DNA of 64,000 bases, from contig OZ241994.1 in NCBI GenBank assembly GCA_965204525.1, forward strand, positions 372,001-436,000. The letters run 5' to 3'. Within the stretch, counting starts at the first letter, position 1; each line of letters opens with the position of its first letter. The DNA comes from Bin5 sp965204525 (GTDB taxonomy: Bacteria; Chloroflexota; Anaerolineae; Caldilineales; Caldilineaceae). The position numbers were made by a program, and so were the translations under genes. Below the pieces are notes generated by a model that was not told the origin of the DNA, searched no databases, and saw only the letters and a list, made by a program, of their open reading frames with translations. Below are positions 32,146-41,303 of this stretch, in pieces.

Positions 32146-35115
32146 TCAGATCGTCTCACCCATTTTGATGGCCTGTGTAACTTGCGAACGCATCAGCGAT
32201 ATTGTCAGCAGAGCCGTTGAGCAGATGTAGAGAATCCCCAGTATCAGATAGACCTGGTAAACACGGGGCCAGGCGATCTGCGGCGCCAGAGGCAGAAGCG
32301 TGGGCATGGGGTCGATGCCGCTCTGTAGAAGGGGTATGAAAACGCCGCTGGTCCAGATTCCGATCCCTGTACCAACTGTCAATCCAAACAGGAGCAGGAC
32401 GATCAACTCCCATCCCATAAGCGAAATAACCTCTTGGGGCGTGAACCCGAGGGCACGCAAGACACCTGTCTCAATGGCCCGTTCACGAAACGATGACACG
32501 GTGAAAAGGGCAAAGCCCAAAATGGTCAGCAAAGTGCAGGCAGCGAATCCGATTGAGAGCAGGCCAACGACACCTTGAAATTCAGGCCGGCGAAGGGCCT
32601 GCAAAACCCAGGGACCCGGCGCTTCCCAACCCAGTATACGAAACCCCTTTTCTTTCAGCTCCTGTTCGATCAGCAGGTAGTCCGGATCAGGTTCGGTCCT
32701 CAGCCAGACATCAAACGGAAACTGTCCTCCCGCGCTCTCGAATACGTAATCCAGGTTGCCCACAATGGCAGGCCCGTGTTCAGGTTCCCAGGATGGAAAG
32801 CGGTCGAAGCTGCCGACGATCCGAAAGTCAATCGGCGCCTCCACCCACGTCAGCTCCTTCCGCTGCTCCGGGATCGACACAACGACTCGCAGATCGTCTC
32901 CCTCTTTAAGAGCCATCCGGCGCAAGAAACTGTTGGGGACCAGCACGCCGTTTGGCGCCATTGCCAGGGCGTTCATCAGCGATCCCAGGCTGCTGCGCGC
33001 AAAATCAGTTCGCCAGAAGACGACTTCGGGAAAGTCGGTCCTGTCAATCCCAATGAAATGGCCTTCCTGTCGCCACTGACCCACCTCGGCGAGCGCCTTG
33101 TATCTCCCAACTCTTGCAACAGCCTGCACACCAGGCGCGTCCCGGTGTTCAGCGACCGGAAGAAAGGACCACGAAGTGTATCCTTCCGCGGATGTTGATT
33201 CCTGCTGAACGTTTTCCGAATCTGCATTCCCGGCGCCGCCTGTGGACGAGAGCCCCAGGGGATCGATTTCAATGCTTTCTCCCACTTCCGTCAAACGCAT
33301 GTCGGCCCCGAAGCGGTAACGGATTTCTGCGGCAATCTGCCTGCTCATCGTCTGAGCCAGCGAAGCCGTGAACACCGCCAGGCTCAGCGTCAGAATGAGA
33401 AGCAGTAGCGGAATCCGGTAGCTGCCGGTTGAACGGGCCAGCCGGCGCACAGCGAGTAGCAGCCCCAGTCCCTCCAGCCGCCTGGAAAGCCAGGATATCG
33501 TAAGCATGAGGGGAGTCAGGAAGCGCAGACTCAACAGCGCGAATCCAAGCAGCCAGAGAACTGGAGTGATCAAGAGCAGAGGATCGATCACCGGTCCGAT
33601 GGCCTCGGCGTCGTCCGTTCCCGGCGATACGAGACCGCCTTCGCTGCGGAGTCTGTACATTCCGTAGCCGGCAGCCAGAAAAATGAGCAGGTCGAGGCCC
33701 AGGCCGTGCCGCCATTTCCAGCGTCCGCGGGCGCGCTCTCGCCGGTAGGAAGCCAGCGTGTGGCGGGTCGCGCCCAATGTGGGCGCCAGGATGAAGAGCA
33801 GCGCCAACCCGACCGTGACAATGGCGATCCGCTCGACCGACGGGGTGATCGTCATGGGGGACGTCGACACTCCGCCGAATTCAAGAAACCCTTGCGTCCT
33901 GTCGATAACCTGGGCTACTCTGCTGCCGACCGGCACGCCGCCGGCCCAGGCGATACCGCCCATTGCCAGCCCCTCCAATACGACCATAACCGAGATCTGG
34001 CTTGCCGACGCGCCGCGGCTGCGCAACAGTGAAATCTCCGCTCGCCGCCTCTCCACATAAACCCCGGCCACAAGCCAGAGATAGGCCGCGATTGACCCGA
34101 AAATCGGCAGCGCAATGACAAACAACGATTGCGTCATCGCCTGCGCAGCCCGCTGATACCGTTGCAATCCGGAGCTGCTGGGCGCAACAAGCAGGGATGT
34201 ACCGGTTAGTAACGCGGCCGCCCCCTGGTCGACTCGCCGCAGCCTCTCCAGAAACGCGCTGGCCTCTCTGACTTCAAACGATTCGCCATCGAGGACCATG
34301 TACCAGGCACCGACTGCAATCTCTCCCTTCAAGTAGGAGCCTATCTGCCTGGAGAAGGTCTCCTCCGACACAAGCAGCTGACTGCGGATGAGGGCGAAGG
34401 GGTTATAGAACCAGTACTCATCGTGCCGGTCCGTCATCTGCCAGACGCCCACAACCAAGAATGGAATCTGAATTGGTGGATCTTCGGAGTCGGCGCCTTC
34501 TTTCGAAAAGGCGACAAATGTCTCGCCGACCTGCCAGCCCATCTTTTCGGCCAGATTGATGTTTATGATGACCTCAACCGGATCAGTGCGGCTCGAAAAC
34601 AGACCTCCGCCTGCAGGAAACCGGCCTTCCAATATTGTTATCTTCTGTTCGAGGTCACTCTGAAAGGCGAAACTCAGATCTGCAGTGGGAGAGTGCGCGA
34701 TCGCTCTTGTCTCTGAGTCCTGGGGAAAAATGGAGAAGGGTACCGTCTGAAAAAACCGGACATCGACGATTCGAGGAAGCCCCAAATTGCCTGCCGCCTG
34801 TTTAGTCAGAAAACTGTCGACCGACCGAACTTCATCCCACTCGGCGTATCCATGTTTGGCGCCAAGAAAGTGAAACATGAATGCGAAGGGAGGGTAGTTC
34901 TTGGTCTTTTCGTGTAACTCCTTCCGCAAAAGGCGGACATACACGGCGTTGCTGTATGTGGGTATGCTGGTGGTGAAGGCGACGGCGGCCAGGAGCCCGA
35001 TTGAGATTGCCACTGCCAGCCAGGCTTCGGCTTTCAGTCGCTTGGCGGCCAGCAAAACGGGACTGAGCGCCGGGCCGATTCGCCTGGAGAACTGTGCCCA
35101 CATTCGCCTCAACAT
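32146..35115 (-). CDS. Large FtsX/MacB-type ABC transporter permease
   Basis: The 989-residue protein begins with a membrane helix near residues 32-55, then a large external domain to about 320. A first FtsX-type transmembrane block lies at about 335-465, with more helices near 490-600. A second external domain follows, and a C-terminal FtsX block at about 870-980 (FRERAIETGVLRALGFTPQEV) has the conserved RxALGF motif. This LolE/MacB-like duplicated design usually works with a separate ATPase in lipoprotein or antimicrobial export. No such partner follows it. The gene lies 21 bases after the ribose-type ATPase gene, which is not its normal partner class. Confidence 0.88.
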   Translation of the reverse strand: MLRRMWAQFSRRIGPALSPVLLAAKRLKAEAWLAVAISIGLLAAVAFTTSIPTYSNAVYVRLLRKELHEKTKNYPPFAFMFHFLGAKHGYAEWDEVRSVDSFLTKQAAGNLGLPRIVDVRFFQTVPFSIFPQDSETRAIAHSPTADLSFAFQSDLEQKITILEGRFPAGGGLFSSRTDPVEVIININLAEKMGWQVGETFVAFSKEGADSEDPPIQIPFLVVGVWQMTDRHDEYWFYNPFALIRSQLLVSEETFSRQIGSYLKGEIAVGAWYMVLDGESFEVREASAFLERLRRVDQGAAALLTGTSLLVAPSSSGLQRYQRAAQAMTQSLFVIALPIFGSIAAYLWLVAGVYVERRRAEISLLRSRGASASQISVMVVLEGLAMGGIAWAGGVPVGSRVAQVIDRTQGFLEFGGVSTSPMTITPSVERIAIVTVGLALLFILAPTLGATRHTLASYRRERARGRWKWRHGLGLDLLIFLAAGYGMYRLRSEGGLVSPGTDDAEAIGPVIDPLLLITPVLWLLGFALLSLRFLTPLMLTISWLSRRLEGLGLLLAVRRLARSTGSYRIPLLLLILTLSLAVFTASLAQTMSRQIAAEIRYRFGADMRLTEVGESIEIDPLGLSSTGGAGNADSENVQQESTSAEGYTSWSFLPVAEHRDAPGVQAVARVGRYKALAEVGQWRQEGHFIGIDRTDFPEVVFWRTDFARSSLGSLMNALAMAPNGVLVPNSFLRRMALKEGDDLRVVVSIPEQRKELTWVEAPIDFRIVGSFDRFPSWEPEHGPAIVGNLDYVFESAGGQFPFDVWLRTEPDPDYLLIEQELKEKGFRILGWEAPGPWVLQALRRPEFQGVVGLLSIGFAACTLLTILGFALFTVSSFRERAIETGVLRALGFTPQEVISLMGWELIVLLLFGLTVGTGIGIWTSGVFIPLLQSGIDPMPTLLPLAPQIAWPRVYQVYLILGILYICSTALLTISLMRSQVTQAIKMGETI

Positions 35116-35136
35116 GGCCGCCTCGAAGCTGACATC

Positions 35137-35886
35137 CTATGGCGAGCGTTTTCCCATAATCATGGCGACGACTTCGGCCTCCGTCGCCTCATCCCTGGAA
35201 CGTGTACCCAGAAGCTCGCCGTGAAACATGACTGAAATGAAATCGGCAATTTCGAAGACCTGTTGAATATTGTGGCTGATGAGAATGATCGTCTTGCCCT
35301 GGACCCGCAACGTGTCGATGAGCTGCAGGACTTCCTGGGTCTGCTCCACGCCCAGTGCAGCCGTCGGCTCGTCCATGATGATGATTTCGCCACCGCGGAT
35401 CAAGGCGCGACCGACCGCGACCGCCTGGCGCTGACCGCCGGACAGGTTGCGTACCATTTCACGAACATTCGGAATGCGGGCGTGAATGTCGTCGAGTACC
35501 TGGTGCGCCTGCCGCAGCATGCCCTTGTGGTCCAGAAAGATCTGCCCCGGCCCGCGGGTCATTTCACTCCCAAGAAACATGTTCATCACCACATCGCGGT
35601 TTTCAACAAGGGCCAGGTCCTGGTAGACGGCGGCGATGCCAAGTCCGAACGCGCCGGCGGGTCCCCCAATGCGGGTCTCCTGGCCGCGCACGCGAAATCC
35701 CCCGCCGTTCGGTTGCAAGGCTCCGCTGATCAATTTGATCAGAGTGGATTTGCCGGCGCCGTTGTCGCCAACCAGAGCGTTTACGCGCCCAGCATATACT
35801 TTCCAACTGACCGTTCGAACGGCATGCACTGCGCCGAACGATTTGTCCAGATCGATCGTCTCCAGAATTACTTCGTCGCTCGCCAT
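35137..35886 (-). CDS. Ribose/fructose-type ABC transporter ATP-binding protein (single domain)
   Basis: The 249-residue ATPase carries Walker A GDNGAGKST, Q-loop VYQDLALVEN, signature LSGGQRQAVAVGRAL, Walker B IIIMDEPTAALG and H-loop ISHNIQQV. It resembles the single-domain ATPases of fructose/ribose/xylose importers such as FrcA, rather than the fused RbsA. It follows two RbsC-like permease genes and a ribose-type binding protein on the same strand, with gaps of 34 bases or less. Its role is to power sugar import as a homodimer. Confidence 0.92.
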   Translation of the reverse strand: MASDEVILETIDLDKSFGAVHAVRTVSWKVYAGRVNALVGDNGAGKSTLIKLISGALQPNGGGFRVRGQETRIGGPAGAFGLGIAAVYQDLALVENRDVVMNMFLGSEMTRGPGQIFLDHKGMLRQAHQVLDDIHARIPNVREMVRNLSGGQRQAVAVGRALIRGGEIIIMDEPTAALGVEQTQEVLQLIDTLRVQGKTIILISHNIQQVFEIADFISVMFHGELLGTRSRDEATEAEVVAMIMGKRSP

Positions 35887-35920
35887 ACGCTACTCCGTAT
35901 TCGATGCCGCCAACCGGGAT

Positions 35921-36916
35921 TCAGGTCATGCGCGCCCGCAGCACACTGAGGATAACGGCCAGGACCAGCGCAAAACCGCGGACAATCAGAATGATTCCGG
36001 TAGGTACATTCATCAGTTGTAGACCATTGCCCAGAATCGTCAGAAACAGGACAGCTACAAGATTTCTTTCAATGCGCCCAACACCGCCAAAAAGGCTGAA
36101 GCCGCCCAGCAAGACTGCCGTGAGAGCCGTGACGAAGTCCACGCTGCCTGCAATGGCCAACCCAAACATGGCTGACTGCTTCGCTCGAGCCGTTACCAGG
36201 ACGGCAGTCAGCGCCGCGGTGAGGGCCGAAATCACAAGGGCGATTCGGATCACCCTGTCAACCGGAACACCGCTCAGGAGCGAGGCTCGATAGTCGGCCC
36301 CGGTGGCGTAAATGTGGGCGCCCAACTTCGTCTGCGTCAACAGGACATAGCCGACAATATAGCAGAAAAACATGATCCAGACCGAGGAGGGGATCCCGAA
36401 CACGCGAATGAAAACCGCTTCCTGCAGCCCCTCGCGGGCGATCGTTATCGTTTGGCCCCCACTAAGAAACAGCGCGATCGCCAGCATCACTCCTTGCGTG
36501 GCCAGGGTTGCCACGAAGGCTACGATTTTCCCATTGACAACGATTACTCCGTTGAAAAGCCCTGCGGCGATGCCGGCCAGGAGCGCGAAAATCACCGTCA
36601 TGGGGAGCGAAAAGCCCACTTCCTCGAACAGGAGAGCTGTCGTTACCGTGGCGACCGCCAGTACACCTTGCGTCGACGTATCGATCTGCCCAGCCAGGAT
36701 CGCCACCGTGTAGCCCGCCGTAACAATGCCGGCCAGCGAGGCACTGATTAGAATGTTGACAAGGTTGCGGGGGGTGAAGAAGTACGGTGCAAGAAAGATG
36801 AAAACGATGAACAGGAGGATCGTTACGACATAGATGCCGTTGTCCATCAGGAACAGGAGCTGCTCCCGCCTCCGTCCTGTTATCGCAAGTTCGCCTTGGG
36901 TGAGTCGACCTAACAC
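35921..36916 (-). CDS. Ribose-type ABC transporter permease (RbsC/FrcC-like), second copy
   Basis: The 331-residue membrane protein has eight to ten helices and the BPD_transp_2 motifs GQIDTSTQGVLAVATVTTALLF near residue 80 and YRASLLSGVPVDRVIRIALVISAL near 210. The start is GTG, with a weak ribosome site. It is closely similar in pattern to the next gene upstream, so the two permeases probably form a heterodimer in one sugar importer. The spacing to that gene is 11 bases. The substrate cannot be deduced. Confidence 0.9.
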   Translation of the reverse strand: MLGRLTQGELAITGRRREQLLFLMDNGIYVVTILLFIVFIFLAPYFFTPRNLVNILISASLAGIVTAGYTVAILAGQIDTSTQGVLAVATVTTALLFEEVGFSLPMTVIFALLAGIAAGLFNGVIVVNGKIVAFVATLATQGVMLAIALFLSGGQTITIAREGLQEAVFIRVFGIPSSVWIMFFCYIVGYVLLTQTKLGAHIYATGADYRASLLSGVPVDRVIRIALVISALTAALTAVLVTARAKQSAMFGLAIAGSVDFVTALTAVLLGGFSLFGGVGRIERNLVAVLFLTILGNGLQLMNVPTGIILIVRGFALVLAVILSVLRARMT

Positions 36917-36927
36917 CTGCCCGTCCC

Positions 36928-37944
36928 CTATCGCGTTGCCAGCTGCTGGCGGATACTGTCCAGCAGTATGGCGAAAACAAAGGCTGACCCGAATATCAAC
37001 TGCCGCACCGGAGCCGCAACGTTGAGGATGCCCAAGCCTATCGTCAATGTAGACAAGAACAACAGACCGATCAGCGTACGCTCAATCTTGCCGCTGCCCC
37101 CGGACAGTGCCACACCCGCAAACAGCGCGGCTGTCAGCGACTGACCCAGTCCTTCAACGCCTGGTTGCGCGGCCAGCTGGCGGCCCGCAATGAGAATCCC
37201 GGCCATGCCGGTGATGACCGCATTCGTAACCAACACGATCCGCGCAATCCGGATGGCATTGATGCCGTTGAGAGCCGCCGCAGCCGGATTCCCGCCCATG
37301 GCATAGATGTGTGCGCCGAACCGGGTCTGGTTCAATACGACCCAGCCGATGGCGTAGGCGACAAACATCAATGGAATGACAAAGGGGACGCCAATGATTT
37401 CGAAATTGGCAATGTCGCGCAACGGCGGGCGAACCAACCGGATCATGCCCGGCTGCTTGGTCAAATTGATAATGAGAAAGCCGATTCCCCCGCAGACGAC
37501 CCCGACGGCCAGTGTGGATACAAAAGAGGGAATGCCCTGCTTTATGAGGTAGCTGCTCAGCAGGCCGACCGCAATCGTCAGTACCACCGTGAGGGCCAGC
37601 GCAACTCCGAGCGGCCACTCCAGCAGCTGGAAAACGGCCGCAAACATCAGGGAGGCCATGCCTCCGACCTGCGCTGTAGACAAGTCGATCTGTCCGGAGA
37701 TCAGTGTAATCGTGTACGAAGCCAGTACGATTCCCGCCGGCCCGCTCAGCCGCAGGATCGCCTCCAGCGTTCTCGACCTGATGAAGAGATCGGGAGCCGC
37801 CACAGCAAACAGAATCAGCTCCAGTACGAAGGCAATGAACAGTCCATTGTCCAACAGAAACTGGACAATCCGTTTGCGGCGGTTCCTGCCGTCGCCGCCG
37901 GCGATTTGCGAATCAGCCCGCTGTATCGGACTTCCCGAAGCCAT
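36928..37944 (-). CDS. Ribose-type ABC transporter permease (RbsC/FrcC-like), first copy
   Basis: The 338-residue protein has the same helix pattern and motif positions as its neighbour. GQIDLSTAQVGGMASLMFAAVF lies near residue 80, MGGNPAAAALNGINAIRIARIVLV near 220, and a C-terminal FGSAFVFAILLDSIRQQL closes it. It begins with a cytosolic, charged 25-residue tail. Unlike many rbs operons with one permease, two different permeases are encoded, suggesting a heteromeric channel. It lies about 106 bases after the binding-protein gene, with a hairpin in between. Confidence 0.9.
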   Translation of the reverse strand: MASGSPIQRADSQIAGGDGRNRRKRIVQFLLDNGLFIAFVLELILFAVAAPDLFIRSRTLEAILRLSGPAGIVLASYTITLISGQIDLSTAQVGGMASLMFAAVFQLLEWPLGVALALTVVLTIAVGLLSSYLIKQGIPSFVSTLAVGVVCGGIGFLIINLTKQPGMIRLVRPPLRDIANFEIIGVPFVIPLMFVAYAIGWVVLNQTRFGAHIYAMGGNPAAAALNGINAIRIARIVLVTNAVITGMAGILIAGRQLAAQPGVEGLGQSLTAALFAGVALSGGSGKIERTLIGLLFLSTLTIGLGILNVAAPVRQLIFGSAFVFAILLDSIRQQLATR

Positions 37945-37995
37945 GCCCTTCCGCTACCCCTTGCGCCGAAATATGGAGTTCGGTTCAAATATAGA

Positions 37996-38024
37996 GAGGG
38001 TGAGGCCGAATCAGCCCCACCCTC
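37996..38024 (-). terminator. Stem-loop after the sugar-binding-protein gene
   Basis: GAGGGTG (37996-38002) and CACCCTC (38018-38024) pair as outer arms, with GC-rich inner bases. On the minus strand it follows the binding-protein stop by 26 bases and is followed by a T-containing stretch. It probably reduces, but does not end, transcription into the permease genes. Confidence 0.5.
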
Positions 38025-38050
38025 GATTTCCTGTCCGGTCAGCGCCAGTC

Positions 38051-39154
38051 CTACTCGGACTCGTACAGCTCTGCGTAGCGCTGATCGACCGTCTCCTGGG
38101 TGATCGCCTTGCGAACCTGGTAGGTCTCGAAGGGCAGGCCTTCCAGTGTGGCCAGCGCCACTTCGACCCAGCCCCAACCCTCACAGTAGGGCTGGAATTC
38201 GATGAAGCCGTAATAGCCCATCGGCCGTGTCTTCAGGAACTTGGCCGGGGGTTCATCGCCGCCCAGCGTAACGAGCATGACGTCCGCCTCGTTACCAGCT
38301 TCGGCTACAGCATTATACGGACCGATGCCGAGGCCGTCCCAGCAGGGTATCATCGCGAATACGCCGTCAGGATTGGCCGTCATGGCATCGTTCACCATGT
38401 CTTCAGCAGAGCGGCCCGTGGTCAGGTCCGCCATCAGAACATGGTCGTCATCCAGTTCCATCGCCTCCTTGAAGGTGGATGCAGCCGAACCGGTGCGCGT
38501 AACGCAGGCAGGGATGCCGCCGTGGGTCAGCTCGATGAAGAACAACTCGCGGCCGGCCCAATCCTCCTGCTGGCGTTTCCTTACGCCCTCGACCAGCAAC
38601 TCCGCACCCCTCATGCCGGCGATCCCGTCGGGGATACCGTAAACGATAGGCGTATATTCGCTGGGACCGTTGTCGATTCCAATGAACTGAATGCCTTCGT
38701 CGAGTGCGCGCAGCGCAAGGCCTTCATATACGTTGGGGCCGTGTGCGCCTACGATGCTCAGGTCGTTCAGCAGCAGCGTCTCCAGCAGGTCCGGCTCAGT
38801 CGAATAGTCGCCGGCAGCGTCCGACTCGAAGAACTCTACGCCGTAGAATTCGGCAGCTGTTTTCATCGCGCCCGACCACTCACCGAAGAATGGATGCGCC
38901 AGGTTGGGATTGATGAATCCCAGTCGCCAGGGCTGGGAGAATTCGGTGGGCAATGTTGCCAAGGGCTTACACTGGTGCGGCGCAGTCATTTCCTCGATTG
39001 CCGACGCTTCATGGAACGTGACGGCCCTGGGCGTCGCCGTGACGTCCACGACTCGCGTCACCTCAACTTCGACGGTCTGGGTTTCGCACGCCGTCAGAAC
39101 GATGACGGCAAGCGCCAAAACCAAGGCCGCCCAAAGATACCTCTTGCTTTTCAT
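38051..39154 (-). CDS. Ribose-type substrate-binding lipoprotein
   Basis: From ATG 39154, preceded by AAAGGAGAG, the protein has 367 residues. The signal peptide ends LTAC with lipid-modified C23, and the mature part is a periplasmic-binding fold. It contains WRLGFINPNLAHPFFGEWSGAMKTAAE, IVGAHGPNVYEGLALRALDEGI and FAMIPCWDGLGIGPYNAV, matching Peripla_BP_4/LacI-type sugar receptors. It heads an operon with two permeases and an ATPase. The ligand is unknown; autoinducer, pentose and fructose receptors share this fold. Confidence 0.88.
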   Translation of the reverse strand: MKSKRYLWAALVLALAVIVLTACETQTVEVEVTRVVDVTATPRAVTFHEASAIEEMTAPHQCKPLATLPTEFSQPWRLGFINPNLAHPFFGEWSGAMKTAAEFYGVEFFESDAAGDYSTEPDLLETLLLNDLSIVGAHGPNVYEGLALRALDEGIQFIGIDNGPSEYTPIVYGIPDGIAGMRGAELLVEGVRKRQQEDWAGRELFFIELTHGGIPACVTRTGSAASTFKEAMELDDDHVLMADLTTGRSAEDMVNDAMTANPDGVFAMIPCWDGLGIGPYNAVAEAGNEADVMLVTLGGDEPPAKFLKTRPMGYYGFIEFQPYCEGWGWVEVALATLEGLPFETYQVRKAITQETVDQRYAELYESE

Positions 39155-39439
39155 CGTACCTCTCCTTTGTCCTGATTGATGGAAAATAAGAGCCACTAAG
39201 TCTTGTAAAATAATGGCATGTTCGGTAAAGCTTTCCGAATAGCCAAGGTCGTGCGCGCGTCACCGGCCCAATCTTTCAACTGAGGGAGCTCAGATTTTCG
39301 ATTCGGATTGATTCCGGCATCTGACCTGGCTGGCAATCTGCTTGGACGGGGCAAGTGTACGATGAAAGCAACGGGCCTGTCAAGAACCTGATTCTAGTCG
39401 TGCCAGTCGTACCTTTGGGCTGTTCAGGGCAGCAGAGAA

Positions 39440-40201
39440 TCAACCTAACGCGCCGGCAAGATGCAAGACGATGGTCGCGGCAGCGACGGCGGCAGTCTCA
39501 GCGCGCAGGACTCGCGGCCCGAGAGAGATTGGGAGCCACCCTCGCTCAGTTGCAGCAGCTGCTTCTGCCTGACTGATGCCGCCTTCCGGCCCTACCAGGA
39601 GCGAGACTTCCTTTGCATCCGCGATTTCGGCATAGAGGCCTGCGCTGTCGCCGCACGCCTCCTCCCAGGCCAACAGCCGGAGCCCTGCGTCCCGACCAAG
39701 GGCTTCATCCCAGAGTCGTGGATCTTCGATTGTTGGAAGCCGGCCGCGGCGGCTCTGCTCGGCCGCCTCGCGAACTATCGCGCTCCAGCGTTCGTACTTT
39801 GACAGCAGCCTCGCCGCCGGGCGCACCACCGTTCGACTGCTGATCACCGGCACAAACCGGCTCACACCCAGCTCCGTGCCCTTCTGCAAGACCCACTCAA
39901 AGCGCTCTCGTTTCAAAACGCACTGATAAAGGGTCAACACCATGCCAGGCTCACTCCGCACCGACTGCTTCGCCACAACGCGACCCGCCGCCTCCCCGGC
40001 ATCCAGGAATTCAATTCGCGTAGGATAGGCCGCGCCGCTGCCGTCGAGCAGCGTGATCACGCTGCCCCGCTCCAGGCGCAGAACGTTGCGCAACTGGTGG
40101 GAAATTGGCGCCAGGTCGACTTGCCGACCCGGCTCGGCGCGCATTTCCGTGAGGAAGAACCAGTGGCTGCCGACGTCCCTGTCGCGCTTATCATTCGGCA
40201 T
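39440..40201 (-). CDS. rsmE: 16S rRNA (uracil-1498-N3)-methyltransferase RsmE
   Basis: From ATG 40201 the protein has 253 residues: an N-terminal PUA-like part (HQLRNVLRLERGSVITLLDGSG) and a SPOUT knot with LLVGPEGGISQAEAAAA and SLGPRVLRAETAAVAA. These match RsmE, which methylates U1498 in the decoding centre of 16S rRNA. Its ATG lies just inside the end of prmA (overlap of 11 bases), a common gene pairing in bacteria. A longer in-frame start at 40267 within prmA is possible but unlikely. Confidence 0.92.
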   Translation of the reverse strand: MPNDKRDRDVGSHWFFLTEMRAEPGRQVDLAPISHQLRNVLRLERGSVITLLDGSGAAYPTRIEFLDAGEAAGRVVAKQSVRSEPGMVLTLYQCVLKRERFEWVLQKGTELGVSRFVPVISSRTVVRPAARLLSKYERWSAIVREAAEQSRRGRLPTIEDPRLWDEALGRDAGLRLLAWEEACGDSAGLYAEIADAKEVSLLVGPEGGISQAEAAAATERGWLPISLGPRVLRAETAAVAAATIVLHLAGALG

Positions 40202-41168
40202 GTTCTTTTCGCACCACCAGTGCGACCCAGTCCGCCTCTTGTCTGCGCTCCACCTCTTGCAACCCATGACGGGCCGCAGCCGACAGAACCATCTCCGATT
40301 TCTCCTCCAGGATGCCCGAGAGTATCAGGCGGCCTCCCGGCGCCAGAGGCTCGGCAAGAGTAACGGTATCGAAAGTCCCATCGAACAGTCCGACCAGGAC
40401 CTCTGCAAGGATATTGGCCGCAATCACCTGGAAGCGGCCTGCCTGCCCCGCTGGTATCGATCCCTGCTCAATGCGCAAGATCCCGGGCGCAAGAGCAGTT
40501 CCGTTTCTCAACGCGTTTTCCCTCGCGGCCCGGATCGCCAGCGGGTCGATGTCGGTCGCCCAGACCGGCCTCGCTCCCAGCTTTGCTGCCACAATGGAAA
40601 GAACACCGCTACCCGTACCAACATCCAGAAACGAATCCCCTGGCTGAATCCACTCCTCAAGCGCGGCTACACAGAGCCGCGTCGTTGGGTGCAGCCCTGT
40701 GCCAAATGCCATGCCCGGCTCAAGCAGCACCACAAGGTCGTCGGGCAGCGGCTCCGGCTTCTCCCATGCCGGGGTCAGCAGCACGCGCCGCCCTATGCGC
40801 ATCGGCTTGTAGTGCCGCTTCCAGGCATGCGCCCAGTCTTCCTCCTTTACGGCCCTCGCAACCGGTTCGGGCATGGGATAGAGAAGACGCAGATGCCAAA
40901 GCCCCTCTTCAATCTTCCTCTGAATCCTTCTGCCGCGGGGGCCCGGCTTCAGGTAAGTCTTCACCACCGTCCTGTACTCCCCTGCCACCGGGTTCCCGAA
41001 ATCATCATAGCCGGTCGACTCCAGTACCGCGCCGCCGCCGGAAGCCTCACCCGCGGCACTGTCCTCGACCCAGTCGCCGCCGTTGTAGCGGTTGAACAGT
41101 TCAACGACCGCTTCAGCCGCTTCGCCATCGACCTCTATCGCAATCTCGACCAGCTCATCCGGATTCAT
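40191..41168 (-). CDS. prmA: Ribosomal protein L11 methyltransferase PrmA
   Basis: The 325-residue protein has the PrmA N-terminal domain (EIAIEVDGEAAEAVVELFNRYN) and a class I SAM methyltransferase domain. The latter shows VVLLEPGMAFGTGLHPTTRLC, FLDVGTGSGVLSIVAAKLGA (SAM motif) and VIAANILAEVLV (NxxA active-site strand). PrmA trimethylates several amino groups of ribosomal protein L11. It overlaps rsmE, forming a small translation-related operon. It starts 135 bases upstream of the divergent EamA-type gene. Confidence 0.92.
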   Translation of the reverse strand: MNPDELVEIAIEVDGEAAEAVVELFNRYNGGDWVEDSAAGEASGGGAVLESTGYDDFGNPVAGEYRTVVKTYLKPGPRGRRIQRKIEEGLWHLRLLYPMPEPVARAVKEEDWAHAWKRHYKPMRIGRRVLLTPAWEKPEPLPDDLVVLLEPGMAFGTGLHPTTRLCVAALEEWIQPGDSFLDVGTGSGVLSIVAAKLGARPVWATDIDPLAIRAARENALRNGTALAPGILRIEQGSIPAGQAGRFQVIAANILAEVLVGLFDGTFDTVTLAEPLAPGGRLILSGILEEKSEMVLSAAARHGLQEVERRQEADWVALVVRKEHAE

Positions 41169-41303
41169 TCAGAGTTGCCTTCGACCGCTTGCAGTTCCCG
41201 GCGCGACCGCAGATAGGCTATACTGCCTCAGCTTAGCGGGACTCGGAGTTCGGCTACCGTTCCGCACCCAACCTGTGTCCTGCCCGACCTTTGGTCTGAA
41301 GTC

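Noticed and set aside
37589..39175. A 528-residue open frame on the plus strand
   Set aside because: It lies antisense to the sugar-binding protein and a permease, both with firm family motifs, and its own sequence matches no protein pattern.
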